Assembly (NCBI GenBank): GCA_051251725.1
Contig: JBPOFN010000015.1
Location: 27,635-91,634 of the forward strand
Direction of reading: 5' to 3'
Length of the DNA: 64,000 bases
Origin: JALZUE01 sp051251725
Lineage (GTDB): Bacteria > Pseudomonadota > Gammaproteobacteria > Enterobacterales > Alteromonadaceae
Shown here piece by piece: positions 1-9,059 of the stretch. The position numbers and the translations under genes were made by a program. How positions within the stretch are numbered: position 1 is the stretch's first letter; the number at the start of each line of letters is the position of its first letter. The notes below the pieces were generated by a model, which worked only from the letters and a program-made list of their open reading frames with translations, did not search any database and was not told the DNA's origin.

Positions 1-761
1 CAAGTATTGGTTACTTCGACAAAGAACGTACCAACATCTTTGGTAACGATTTTGAAGGTGCTTTACTTGTTCCTAACGGTACACTTTTTGCCCGTGAAAC
101 TGACCCTTCTTGTCCAGGCGGCGGTATTTGGAATCCAGATGTTATACCTAATGTATTAGGTGATCCGAATACGAAAGGGCTTTGTGTAGATTTTTCTAAA
201 CCAGGTAATGATCCTGCCAAAACAGGTCAAACAGGTTTTGAATTTGCTGTTCAATATGACCTTTCAAGCTTTGAAGATGACTTAGGTTGGGCATCTGGTT
301 TTGGTGTAATTGCTAACTATACTATCCAAGAATACTCTGGCGGCTCTGTTGAAGATTGTACTTCAGGACGCGGTCTGACGGTATTAGGTGATGTTTGTGC
401 CGAACGTGGTTTACTTGACCTGTCTGAAAATTCATACAACGCAACGGTATACTACGAGAAACATGGGATATCTGCACGTTTACGTTACACATGGCGTGAA
501 GCGTTCAAAACCCAAGATTTTGGTGGTGGTGCTAATACCAGTGGTAGCAGTACACTTAGTTTCCCTGTTTATACAGCAGACAGAGGGCAACTTAATGCCA
601 GCATTAACTATGATGTTAACGAAAAGTTAAACATCGGACTTGACGCAGTTAACTTAACTGAAGAGTCTATTAACCAATATTGTGTTAATGATAATGCGCT
701 TCTATGTTTTGTTGGTCTTCCTGACAGAAGAGTAAGTATAGGCGCTACTTATAAGTTCTAA
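1..761 (+). CDS. TonB-dependent receptor, C-terminal part (5' end outside window)
   Basis: An open frame runs from the left edge (first full codon at 3) to TAA at 759-761. The translation has the alternating polar/aromatic strands of an outer-membrane beta-barrel. It ends in NLTEES, a short cysteine-containing loop, then SIGATYKF with a terminal Phe, the usual end of a TonB-dependent receptor. The family imports large ligands such as oligosaccharides across the outer membrane using TonB energy. The next gene is a PL17-type oligoalginate lyase, so alginate oligomers are a plausible ligand, but that is inference. The plug domain and signal peptide are not in the window. Confidence 0.85.
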   Translation, partial: SIGYFDKERTNIFGNDFEGALLVPNGTLFARETDPSCPGGGIWNPDVIPNVLGDPNTKGLCVDFSKPGNDPAKTGQTGFEFAVQYDLSSFEDDLGWASGFGVIANYTIQEYSGGSVEDCTSGRGLTVLGDVCAERGLLDLSENSYNATVYYEKHGISARLRYTWREAFKTQDFGGGANTSGSSTLSFPVYTADRGQLNASINYDVNEKLNIGLDAVNLTEESINQYCVNDNALLCFVGLPDRRVSIGATYKF

Positions 762-820
762 TATGAAGAAACAAAGTTTCAATCATATAGAATTGAATAA
801 TAGGTACTAATTTAGTACTA

Positions 821-851
821 ACCAACCCCAGCTTATGCTGGGGTTGGTATT
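821..851 (+). terminator. Intrinsic terminator after the TonB receptor
   Basis: ACCAACCCCAGC (821-832) and GCTGGGGTTGGT (837-848) form a perfect 12-bp stem with a TTAT loop, followed by ATTTA. The T tract is short but the stem is GC-rich. It separates the receptor from the lyase gene, so the lyase probably has its own promoter between about 850 and 1020. Confidence 0.75.
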
Positions 852-1039
852 TACATAACACGAATAAGATAAACGGTTAGAGCCTCTAAAACAGAGTGAT
901 AAAAACTTAACACTTCTAATAAGCATTAAAATTTACACTGTATTTCATTAATTAAGAAAAATTAACAGATTAAAATTTACTCGTTTATAAACGACTAGTA
1001 GATACCTCGTTGTAAGAATTATAAATCGGAGCAAAGGCA

Positions 1040-3286
1040 TTGATAAAAATTAACATCACGGCCCTGTTACTCATGGTAACAACACTAACTTTAACACTAA
1101 GTGTGCAGTCACAAGAACACCCAAACTTGATTATGACTAAATCAGGTGTCGAAAAAATTAGAAATAATTTAGGTAAAGTGCCTTTATTTGACGCCACTTT
1201 ACAAAAAGTTAAAGAAGAAGTAGACGCTGAAATTGCGCTTGGTATCGATACACCAATCCCAAAAGATTTTTCCGGCGGTTATACCCATCAACGCCACAAA
1301 AAGAATTTTCAAGTCGCGCAAAAAGCGGGCGCCTTATATCAAATATTGCAAGACGATAAATACGCAAAATACATCCGCGATATGCTATTTCAGTATGAAG
1401 CTATGTATAAAGACTTACCTATTCATCCGCAAGAGCGCTCGTATGCACGCGGTAAGTTATTTTGGCAATGTTTGAATGACAGTAACTGGTTAGTTTTTAT
1501 GAGCCAAGCTTACGATGCAATTTATGAAACCTTGTCAGCGCAAGAGCATGACAAGTTACAAAACAACTTATTCCGCCCATTTGCTGATTATATTTCAATC
1601 GATAATCCACAGTTTTATAACCGTATACATAACCACAGTACTTGGGGCAATGCTGCTGTAGGTATGATTGCACTGGTAATGGATGACGCAGAATTATTAG
1701 AACGCGCTTTATACGGTATTGAAGACGATGGTTTGGAGTTAGGCTTAAAAGATAACGATGGTGGTTTTATTAAAGTAGCAGGACAAAAAGCAGGCTTTCT
1801 TGCTAACCTTGAAGACCCATTTTCGCCAGAAGGTTATTTTACTGAAGGCCCTTATTATCAGCGTTATGCTATGTATCCTTTTTTGATCTTTGGTTTGGCT
1901 ATGGAGAATGTAAAACCTGAAATGAAGGTATTTCAACATAAAGACAACGTACTCTTAAAAGGGGTTGATGCACTGCTTAATTTGTCCGATGCTGACGGTG
2001 ATTTTTTCCCGCTGAACGACGGCCAAAAAGGTATGTCTTATTACACTCCGGCATTAGTAACAGCTGTTGATATTGCATATCACTATGGTAGCCAAGAGCC
2101 AAAATTACTCGGTATTGCCGAAAAACAAGGGCTAGTATTATTAGACCAATCAGGTCTTTCTGTGGCTATCGGTGTTCGCGACGGCAAAGCTAAACCTTTT
2201 GTTAAAAAATCAATAAACTTTTCAGATGGTCACGACGGTAAACAAGGCGGCGTGGGTATTCTTAGATATGGCAATGAAGACTTAACCTTAGTCTTTAAAT
2301 ATGCTGCACATGGTTTAAGCCATGGTCATTACGACAAGCTTTCATATTCTCTTTATGCCAATGGTGATGAAGTTCTTCAAGATTACGGCTTGGCTCGCTT
2401 TGTTAATATCGAACAAAAAGGTGGCGGTAATTACCTGAAAGAAAATAAAACCTGGGCGAAACAAAGTATTGCGCATAATACGCTGACCCAGAACCAGACC
2501 TCGCACTTCGGTGGCGATTACGAAACCGGCAGTAAATATCATTCAAATTTACATGTTTTTGATGCGACTAATGAAAATGTGCAAGTGGTTAGTGCAACAG
2601 AAACTAATGCTTATCCGGGCACGGAAATGCACAGAACCATGGCAATGATCAAAGCTAAAAATTTCGAAAAGCCTTTTGTGCTCGATATTATGAAAGTTGC
2701 TTCAAAGCGCAAAAATCAATATGACTTCCCTTTCTATTTTATGGGGCAAGTTATTAAGACCAATTTTGAATACGACTCACCTGCAAGTTTAAATGCGTTA
2801 GGTAGCAAAAATGGTTATCAGCATTTGTATCTTGAAGGTAAAGGGCAACCGTCTGTTCAAAGCACTCAGTTTTCATGGTTAGGAAATGGTAAGTATTATA
2901 CCTTAACCACAGCTACTGACGATGACGATGAGTTACTTTTCACTCGCATTGGCGCAAACGATCCCGAGTTTAATCTTCGTCGTGATGCGGCTTTAATGAT
3001 CCGTAGAAAAGAAAGTAAAAATACCATTTTTGCTTCAGTCATTGAGCCACATGGTGCTTATAGTACGGTTTCTGAATTATCTGAAAACTCTAATAGCAAT
3101 ATTGCTGAGCTCAAGGTAGTACATGATGACGATAATTATACAGCGGTGACAATTATCGATCTTAAAGGCAATACCAGTGTCTTTATTTTGGCAAATAAAC
3201 AAGCGTCTGTGACTAAAGAACACAAACTGAAAATAGCGGGCAAGTTATACCGCTGGACAGGAGCTTTTCATTTTACGGGGAGCTAA
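1040..3286 (+). CDS. PL17-type exo-oligoalginate lyase
   Basis: This 748-aa secreted or periplasmic enzyme has an N-terminal hydrophobic signal (about 1-24), an alpha/alpha-toroid alginate-lyase domain (about 30-370) and a C-terminal heparinase II/III-like beta-sheet domain (about 380-730). That order and length fit PL17 enzymes, which cleave alginate oligosaccharides to unsaturated monomer. Visible active-site candidates are Asn198-His199 in RIHNHSTW, tyrosines in GYFTEGPYYQRY (about 266-276) and the His cluster in HGLSHGHYDKLS (about 424-435). The start is TTG, supported by GGAG at 1028-1031, eight bases upstream. A TonB receptor lies just upstream. PL15 or another heparinase-type lyase is less likely given these motifs. 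Confidence 0.85.
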   Translation: MIKINITALLLMVTTLTLTLSVQSQEHPNLIMTKSGVEKIRNNLGKVPLFDATLQKVKEEVDAEIALGIDTPIPKDFSGGYTHQRHKKNFQVAQKAGALYQILQDDKYAKYIRDMLFQYEAMYKDLPIHPQERSYARGKLFWQCLNDSNWLVFMSQAYDAIYETLSAQEHDKLQNNLFRPFADYISIDNPQFYNRIHNHSTWGNAAVGMIALVMDDAELLERALYGIEDDGLELGLKDNDGGFIKVAGQKAGFLANLEDPFSPEGYFTEGPYYQRYAMYPFLIFGLAMENVKPEMKVFQHKDNVLLKGVDALLNLSDADGDFFPLNDGQKGMSYYTPALVTAVDIAYHYGSQEPKLLGIAEKQGLVLLDQSGLSVAIGVRDGKAKPFVKKSINFSDGHDGKQGGVGILRYGNEDLTLVFKYAAHGLSHGHYDKLSYSLYANGDEVLQDYGLARFVNIEQKGGGNYLKENKTWAKQSIAHNTLTQNQTSHFGGDYETGSKYHSNLHVFDATNENVQVVSATETNAYPGTEMHRTMAMIKAKNFEKPFVLDIMKVASKRKNQYDFPFYFMGQVIKTNFEYDSPASLNALGSKNGYQHLYLEGKGQPSVQSTQFSWLGNGKYYTLTTATDDDDELLFTRIGANDPEFNLRRDAALMIRRKESKNTIFASVIEPHGAYSTVSELSENSNSNIAELKVVHDDDNYTAVTIIDLKGNTSVFILANKQASVTKEHKLKIAGKLYRWTGAFHFTGS

Positions 3287-3315
3287 CGATAAGCGATAAC
3301 CGTTCAATAGCGAAT

Positions 3316-3347
3316 AAGGATTGCAATTACATTGCAATCCTTTTTTT
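3316..3347 (+). terminator. Strong intrinsic terminator after the alginate lyase
   Basis: A perfect 12-bp stem (AAGGATTGCAAT at 3316-3327, ATTGCAATCCTT at 3331-3342) with a TAC loop runs into seven T residues at 3341-3347. It ends the lyase transcript before the convergent gene on the other strand. Confidence 0.9.
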
Positions 3348-3407
3348 ATACTTTAATAAAAGTTTTGAAGCTAAACTCGCGATAACAATCAGCTTTCTAG
3401 CCAATTT

Positions 3408-4658
3408 TTACTCGATATTAACTCTAATAATTTTATTGGTACTACTTTGATGTATTAATAAATTACCATCTTGGGTCGCTCGCATATGCCTTACAATACC
3501 TGCATGTACTGCTCCGGAAGGGATCGCCCAACTTTGAAACTTTTCACTGTTAGGGTCAAACCTCACTAAGGCGTCAGGGCGCATTCCTGATTCATTAAAC
3601 CAAACAATATCTTTTACCACTGCGATAGCATATGGGTGGGATTCTTTTCCGCTGGGTGTTGCCCATTCGTTTATTTCACCATTTTTGGGGTTATATCGTC
3701 CTATTTTCCCTTGTGATGAATTGACGTACCAAATCATACCATCATTGGCGATATCAAGACGGCGAACTCTAGTGGCTGTATTGGGTAATATGATATCGGT
3801 TAACTCCATGTTTTTTGGGTTAACTTTAACTAAACAGTTCCTCCCATTACAAGCAACCCATGGGGTACCTTGGGCATCAATTTTTATACCATAAGGTTTA
3901 GAGCGAGGCGCATTCATTTTAACTAGCTTGATATCACCACTGGTGGGGTCTAAACGACCAATCATATTGCTATGTTGTAAAGTAAACCAAAGTATCCCCT
4001 GTTTATCAAATATAGCACTGTGAGGGTCTTTCGCTTGTTTGTCGGGCATTTTATATTCAGTTATTTTTCCAGTTTTAACCTCTAATTTACCTACGCTGCC
4101 ATTTTTATTTCCGGTGTACCAAATGTTGCCAGCATGATCTGTGGTCACTGTATGTGGCATAGCATTTTTAGGCAATGGGTATTCTTTCATTTCACCGGAC
4201 ACTGGGTTAATTTGGCCAATCAGGTTTTTACGCTGGCCTGCCCACCAAATAGTGCCATCGGGTGCTTCAATAGGATCACGTGACCGCTGACCTAGTGTTG
4301 GAGCTTGCCATTGGGTAAAACTTATTTTGGTCGTACCTGCAATTAATCTAGGTGTTCGCAGTGAATTAGGTGGGTAGTTAGTTGTGAGGTAGTTAAAAAT
4401 ACTTTGTTCTACCTCAGGTTGTGCAGATAAATCAATCATGGTCTTAGTTAATGATTTCCAGCCATCCAAGCTATACCCTGAGCTTCTTGTAATAAGGTTA
4501 GCTTGGTGACAACTTGTACAATATTGCGCTACTAAGAGCTTACCTTGATGATGAGTATCGTTGACTGATTCAGAATCTGAATTTTGAGCAAAACTTAAAC
4601 TAGGTAGTTGACACCCTATAAGTAATATAATTGACTTAAAAAAAATATTTTTATTCAT
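3408..4658 (-). CDS. Cytochrome c domain fused to Vgb/streptogramin-lyase-like propeller
   Basis: A 416-aa exported protein with a signal peptide of about 24 residues. A single c-type haem motif CTSCH (Cys47, Cys50, His51) lies in a short cytochrome domain (about 35-95). Repeated blades follow with the pattern 'D..G.iWyt....g.igrldp.tG.i.ey..p' (about 110-416), typical of the virginiamycin B lyase-like propeller. The fusion suggests a periplasmic redox or sensor protein rather than an antibiotic lyase; no substrate can be named. It converges with the alginate lyase gene and is the last recognisable gene on its strand here. Confident on architecture, not on function. Confidence 0.75.
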   Translation of the reverse strand: MNKNIFFKSIILLIGCQLPSLSFAQNSDSESVNDTHHQGKLLVAQYCTSCHQANLITRSSGYSLDGWKSLTKTMIDLSAQPEVEQSIFNYLTTNYPPNSLRTPRLIAGTTKISFTQWQAPTLGQRSRDPIEAPDGTIWWAGQRKNLIGQINPVSGEMKEYPLPKNAMPHTVTTDHAGNIWYTGNKNGSVGKLEVKTGKITEYKMPDKQAKDPHSAIFDKQGILWFTLQHSNMIGRLDPTSGDIKLVKMNAPRSKPYGIKIDAQGTPWVACNGRNCLVKVNPKNMELTDIILPNTATRVRRLDIANDGMIWYVNSSQGKIGRYNPKNGEINEWATPSGKESHPYAIAVVKDIVWFNESGMRPDALVRFDPNSEKFQSWAIPSGAVHAGIVRHMRATQDGNLLIHQSSTNKIIRVNIE

Positions 4659-4809
4659 CGTATTATCCAGCCTTGCTAACTAAGCACTATGGCTTAGCGA
4701 TGTTGCACTTGATCACATCCAGTTTATTTGTAGATGTTCGTAACTAAAATAAATATAACAAGTGTTATGACATTTTACTTAAAATTTCGCCACCGATTTT
4801 CATGAATAA

Positions 4810-5063
4810 AAGGGATCTAACCGTTTTATTTTCCGCAAGGCCATTAAGAAACGTAAAATATTCCCCAGCGATGATTCCGCCAGAAAGATGGTGTACTTGG
4901 CAATTAAAGACGCCAGTAAAAAATGGTCGATGCCGATCCCAAACTGCCGTTTGGCGATGAGTCGTTTTATTATTGAATTCGAGGAACGCCTCGAAAAACA
5001 TATTAACTAAATGGCAGTTACACAGAATCTGTTACAGGGTCTTTTATTTCTTCTGACCCCTTC
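4810..5063 (+). pseudogene. IS256-family transposase 3' remnant
   Basis: From about 4825 the plus frame reads FRKAIKKRKIFPSDDSARK and continues YLAIKDASKKWSMPI, ending FEERLEKHIN with TAA at 5008-5010. This is the C-terminal signature of IS256/Mutator-type transposases. Only the last 60 or so codons remain; a TAA at 4807 and the lack of upstream homology show that the 5' part is gone. Some 50 bases after the stop (AATGGCAGTTACACAGAAT, then GTTACAGGGTC) resemble the usual end of these elements. An antisense reading frame over 4765-5001 is a shadow of this remnant. Confidence 0.75.
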
Positions 5064-5136
5064 GATTTTTGGATTTAAGGCCAATTAAGTTAATCACTTA
5101 ATTGGCCTTTGTTTTTCAAATCAAAATAGCTTGTGA

Positions 5137-7839
5137 TTATTGTGCTAATTGCTGATTAAACTTTTCAATAATCGCTAATGTTTTATCATCTGAGGAAAAT
5201 ACGGTATTTAACCCTTGTGGCTCTTGCGCTGGATCACCCAAATAATCATCACCTAACTTCCATTCACCTTTACTGTCAGGGTTAGCTCGGCCAAAGCCGC
5301 CATAAGCCCAAAAATTCAACCCCGCCAAATTCCCATTATTATTTTTAGCGTTAAGTACTTGCTGAAATATTTCAGTAAAAAACAGATCGCGATATTCCGT
5401 AGATTTCAGTGGTGACAAACTTTCTAAATGTCGTGGAAAACCAAACTCAGATAACACGATAGGTTTATTTAACTGTTTTGCGACAGCTAAATGATCCAGC
5501 ATATACTGCTTGGCTTTATCAATAGCAATAACCGTAGAAGCTACTTGATCTGCTTTATTGTACCAACCCCAATTTTTTGGCCAAATATGCATAGTAAGGT
5601 AATCAATTGCGGCATTATCATGAACTTTTTTATAGGTATCAACGCTATTTAAACTGCCTGCTGCACCTTCATTACCGGTTGAGATCAATTGCTTAGGCGC
5701 TAAACGTTTTATCAAGGCGACTGTATTATCGACCCACGATTTAAAATAGGGATAATTGTCTTTATCAAATACTCTTGGTTCGTTCGCTAACTGCCACGAC
5801 ATGATCGTCGTATCATCACGGTATAATTGACCGGTAACACTATTAGTGCGAGAAATAATAAATTCAACATGTTGATAAAAATCATTGGTACACGGCTGAC
5901 AGCGATGAAACTGCTGGGTATAAGACATATAGTCATCCCATGTAACACCAGCAGAAAATGGATTGGGAACATCACCGTAACCATGCCAGTTCAAGTATTG
6001 CGACATACCGCCTGACCAAATCCAATTGTTTGTTAAATAAAGCACCGCCACCATGTTACGCTTTTTCATTTCGGCTAATAGATAATCTAAGCCCGCTAAC
6101 AATGCGTGGTTATATTCGCCAGGTTTAGTTTGCAAAGCAGGCTTAACAACAGAATCACCCAGGCCACCATCAGCGCCAACTAATATTCTTAAATTAGTCA
6201 CGCCATGTTGTTGTAACTGATCTAATTCTTGATGTAAGCGTTCACGGTCACCATTTTTAGCTGCGATTAATGGGCCATACCAATAGTTAGTACCAATAAA
6301 ATGATAAGGCTTGCCGTCACGATAAAATTGACCATCTTTAACGCTAACAAATTTTTCATTGTTGGCGTTCAGTTTAATGGTTAAAACGTTCGAGGGTTGA
6401 GACTGCCCGCTTTCATTAACAGCGATAATGCGATAATCATAACTTCCGTTTTCAACTAAAGCTTCGGTGTCTTGAAACAAAACATCTGTTTCAGGGTTAA
6501 ACCTATTTTTACCATCTGAAACATTTTCAGCAATGATTGTCCAAGTTTTAGCCGCTGTTAACTTTCGTTCAATATTATAACTTCGGCCTAAAGGTGAGCC
6601 CATCCAGTTTAGTTTTCTATCATTCGAAATCTTTCTAAAAACTGGCGCTTCAGGTACCGACAACGGTAACGGCGCACTTAAGCCATTCATTTGCGCTTGT
6701 GCCACTCTGACTAAATCGGTAATTTTACGCTCTTCATTAGCATCACCGTCAGCAAAACCAGGTAGGTGATAACTATAATACGGACCACTGCCCTCTCTAT
6801 GCCAATAAAAGCCGCCGTTATGGCGGTGCCCTCTATAGCCCCAAATAAAAGCCCCCGCAGCTTTAGCGCCATTAACTTCATAGTTAACCGCGGTTTGCAT
6901 AATGTCATTAATACCTTCAGCCGGTTTCAAACCATATTCTCCGACCAAATACACTTTACGCCCAGCTATACGGGTTAGGTCATCGATGATAGTTTGCGGC
7001 TTATTGTTATTATTTACGGTATAAAAATGGTTATTAATAATATCAATATTGTCGTCGTTTAATGAATGTTCAAGAATTGATAAATAGTTACCATCAACCA
7101 CTAATTGCCTAGGGGCCAAAGCTTTAATATGTGCAGCTGTTTTACGGATAAATTCTGGCGTACTGGCTTTTAGTTCATTGCCCGTTTCCCATGCCATAAT
7201 CGCCTTTTCTTGATAATAATATTTGCCAGTGATGGTGTTTTTTCGAGTAATTACCTGACGAATAATATCTAAGTACGCTTGAAAGGTTTTACTCTTGGTA
7301 TTATAAAAATCAGCTTGTTGCTCATGATAAAAAGCAGCTAATTGTTCACGCCCGCCCCACCACTGCCAATGATCAATAAAAGGTAAAATTAAACGTAATT
7401 TATGTTCACTCGCATGTGCGATCATTTGATCGTAAACCACCATTGCTTTTTCATTGAGTACCGGCATGCCATCAGCAGCTGTTGGTCTGAGAATATGAGT
7501 TTCTCGCTGACATGCTACGTCACTTGGATGTTCAACCGACAAGACATAAATACGTGTGGCTTTATGACCTGTTTTAACTAACGATTTGATCCAGTTTTCT
7601 TGCTCGTCAGATGTCGGCCATTTAAAATATTGTCCCCAACCTCTGGCATCGGCAGCACAGGTGCCTTTATTATCATCTTCAATACGGTGTAATTCAGGAG
7701 CATTAAAACCAGCAAATCGAAATGTTTGCGCACCCTCTTTAAGTTGGTGACCGTCACGAGTAATAAAATGTTCAAAATCAGCAGCACTAACTGTTTGCGC
7801 TATGAATAAGCATATAAAAACAACATATTTATTTATCAC
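5137..7839 (-). CDS. Tandem GH5-FnIII-GH5 endo-beta-mannanase
   Basis: A 900-aa secreted protein with signal peptide MINKYVVFICLFIAQTVSA. It contains two complete GH5-like barrels separated by a fibronectin-III-like module (about 395-490). Barrel 1 has acid/base Glu222 in ETGNEL and nucleophile Glu301 in LVGEYG. Barrel 2 has Glu687 in LANEPR and Glu798 in LSEFGF. Both carry the GH5_7-style N-terminal pattern 'F.r.GkpyhfiGtNyWY'. It would cut beta-1,4-mannan to mannooligosaccharides outside the cytoplasm. The GTG start overlaps the TAG stop of the epimerase gene by one base, implying translational coupling. Having both catalytic pairs intact in one chain is uncommon. Confidence 0.85.
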   Translation of the reverse strand: MINKYVVFICLFIAQTVSAADFEHFITRDGHQLKEGAQTFRFAGFNAPELHRIEDDNKGTCAADARGWGQYFKWPTSDEQENWIKSLVKTGHKATRIYVLSVEHPSDVACQRETHILRPTAADGMPVLNEKAMVVYDQMIAHASEHKLRLILPFIDHWQWWGGREQLAAFYHEQQADFYNTKSKTFQAYLDIIRQVITRKNTITGKYYYQEKAIMAWETGNELKASTPEFIRKTAAHIKALAPRQLVVDGNYLSILEHSLNDDNIDIINNHFYTVNNNNKPQTIIDDLTRIAGRKVYLVGEYGLKPAEGINDIMQTAVNYEVNGAKAAGAFIWGYRGHRHNGGFYWHREGSGPYYSYHLPGFADGDANEERKITDLVRVAQAQMNGLSAPLPLSVPEAPVFRKISNDRKLNWMGSPLGRSYNIERKLTAAKTWTIIAENVSDGKNRFNPETDVLFQDTEALVENGSYDYRIIAVNESGQSQPSNVLTIKLNANNEKFVSVKDGQFYRDGKPYHFIGTNYWYGPLIAAKNGDRERLHQELDQLQQHGVTNLRILVGADGGLGDSVVKPALQTKPGEYNHALLAGLDYLLAEMKKRNMVAVLYLTNNWIWSGGMSQYLNWHGYGDVPNPFSAGVTWDDYMSYTQQFHRCQPCTNDFYQHVEFIISRTNSVTGQLYRDDTTIMSWQLANEPRVFDKDNYPYFKSWVDNTVALIKRLAPKQLISTGNEGAAGSLNSVDTYKKVHDNAAIDYLTMHIWPKNWGWYNKADQVASTVIAIDKAKQYMLDHLAVAKQLNKPIVLSEFGFPRHLESLSPLKSTEYRDLFFTEIFQQVLNAKNNNGNLAGLNFWAYGGFGRANPDSKGEWKLGDDYLGDPAQEPQGLNTVFSSDDKTLAIIEKFNQQLAQ

Positions 7840-9044
7840 TATTTTTCACCTATGGCAGTAAATAATCGGCTGACTTCCATCATCGCCCGACCATTATGAT
7901 AAGGCGCTTTCCAAAAACCGGCTTTATACAATTGTGTGCGTTCATGATTATCAGCACTTGAGATCCAATGCCATTCGCCAGCAAAATGGTCTTTATGATG
8001 GCGCTGAATAAAAATCCAAATAGCTTTACAGATATCAAAATAACGGCGTTCTTTGGTCAAGTGATAAGCGTTTAAAAATCCCACTAAAGCTTCGGCCTGA
8101 ACCCACCAATGACTTTCTTCATGCCTGATATTACTCGCCACTTCATACTCGTCACACACTTGGTTATGTTTACCAATCGACTCTTTCAAGCAAGTATCAG
8201 CCAACGCTAGAATAATCGGCTTATACTTAGCAAGGTATTCATCATCAGCTAATATTTCGACCGCTTCCCATAATAACCAACTGGCTTCAATATCGTGACC
8301 ATAAGAAATAGTCAGCGATAAATCTTGCCATTGATGATCGAAAAACAACTTTAGGTGGTTATTATCATGATTAATAATATAACGTTGAAAAATATCCAAA
8401 ACATGAATCAGCGCTTCTTTAACTTCAGCCGTTGGTAATACTTTGTACAGAGCACTGTAAGCTTCTAATACATGTAAATGAGTATTCATCGACTTGGGTG
8501 CGTTTAAGTCTTTATCACTCAAACGTAAGTCTTCAATTACCTGCCATTCTTGGGTATAAGCTTCAATATAACCACCGTATTGATAATCTCGGGCATGCTT
8601 TTCAATCAATTGAAAATACTGCTGAGCTTTAGCTAATGCGCGTTCATCTGAAGTTAATTTGTAATAGGCAGAAAATGCATAAATACAAAAACTTAAAGCA
8701 TACGTTTGCTTTTTACCGTTGAGCTGCTGCCCCGTCGCTGAAACTTCCCAAATGGCACCACCATGTTCTTTATCATCAAAATAATTTAATAAATAATCAA
8801 ACGCTCGCTCCGCCGCTTTCCGGTATTCTGGTTTGCCACTAAAAAGTGCTTTTTCACTGTAAAACCACAAAATACGACTATTTTGCACTATGCCTTTAGT
8901 CGCTTCTGGGACAATTTCACCAAAAAAGTCAATTTCACCAACAAAGCCGCCGCAACTTTCGTCAAAGGTATTATTTAACCACCACTGACCAATATTGTTT
9001 AGCTCTGTTGTAATCGCACGGTTTTCGAACGCAAGGATTTCCAT
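7839..9044 (-). CDS. Mannobiose/cellobiose 2-epimerase (AGE superfamily)
   Basis: A 401-aa cytoplasmic (alpha/alpha)6-barrel protein of the N-acylglucosamine 2-epimerase superfamily. The motifs NTHLHVLEAY, ISYGHDIEASWLLWEA, ESHWWVQAEAL and WKAPYHNGRAMMEV carry the conserved catalytic histidines and tryptophans of cellobiose-type 2-epimerases. Between a mannanase and a GH130 gene, the expected reaction is mannobiose to beta-mannosyl-1,4-glucose. The gene sits 15 bases after the GH130 stop and overlaps the mannanase start by one base, so the three form one operon. Mannose versus other disaccharide preference cannot be settled from sequence. Confidence 0.88.
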   Translation of the reverse strand: MEILAFENRAITTELNNIGQWWLNNTFDESCGGFVGEIDFFGEIVPEATKGIVQNSRILWFYSEKALFSGKPEYRKAAERAFDYLLNYFDDKEHGGAIWEVSATGQQLNGKKQTYALSFCIYAFSAYYKLTSDERALAKAQQYFQLIEKHARDYQYGGYIEAYTQEWQVIEDLRLSDKDLNAPKSMNTHLHVLEAYSALYKVLPTAEVKEALIHVLDIFQRYIINHDNNHLKLFFDHQWQDLSLTISYGHDIEASWLLWEAVEILADDEYLAKYKPIILALADTCLKESIGKHNQVCDEYEVASNIRHEESHWWVQAEALVGFLNAYHLTKERRYFDICKAIWIFIQRHHKDHFAGEWHWISSADNHERTQLYKAGFWKAPYHNGRAMMEVSRLFTAIGEK

Positions 9045-9059
9045 TATTAAATTCCTTTT

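Noticed and set aside
3408..4658. Streptogramin resistance gene (vgb)
   Set aside because: Only the propeller fold is shared; the added haem motif and context do not support an antibiotic lyase.
4765..5001. Minus-strand 78-codon frame over the IS256 remnant
   Set aside because: The plus strand carries a clear transposase C-terminus here; the minus frame is its antisense shadow.
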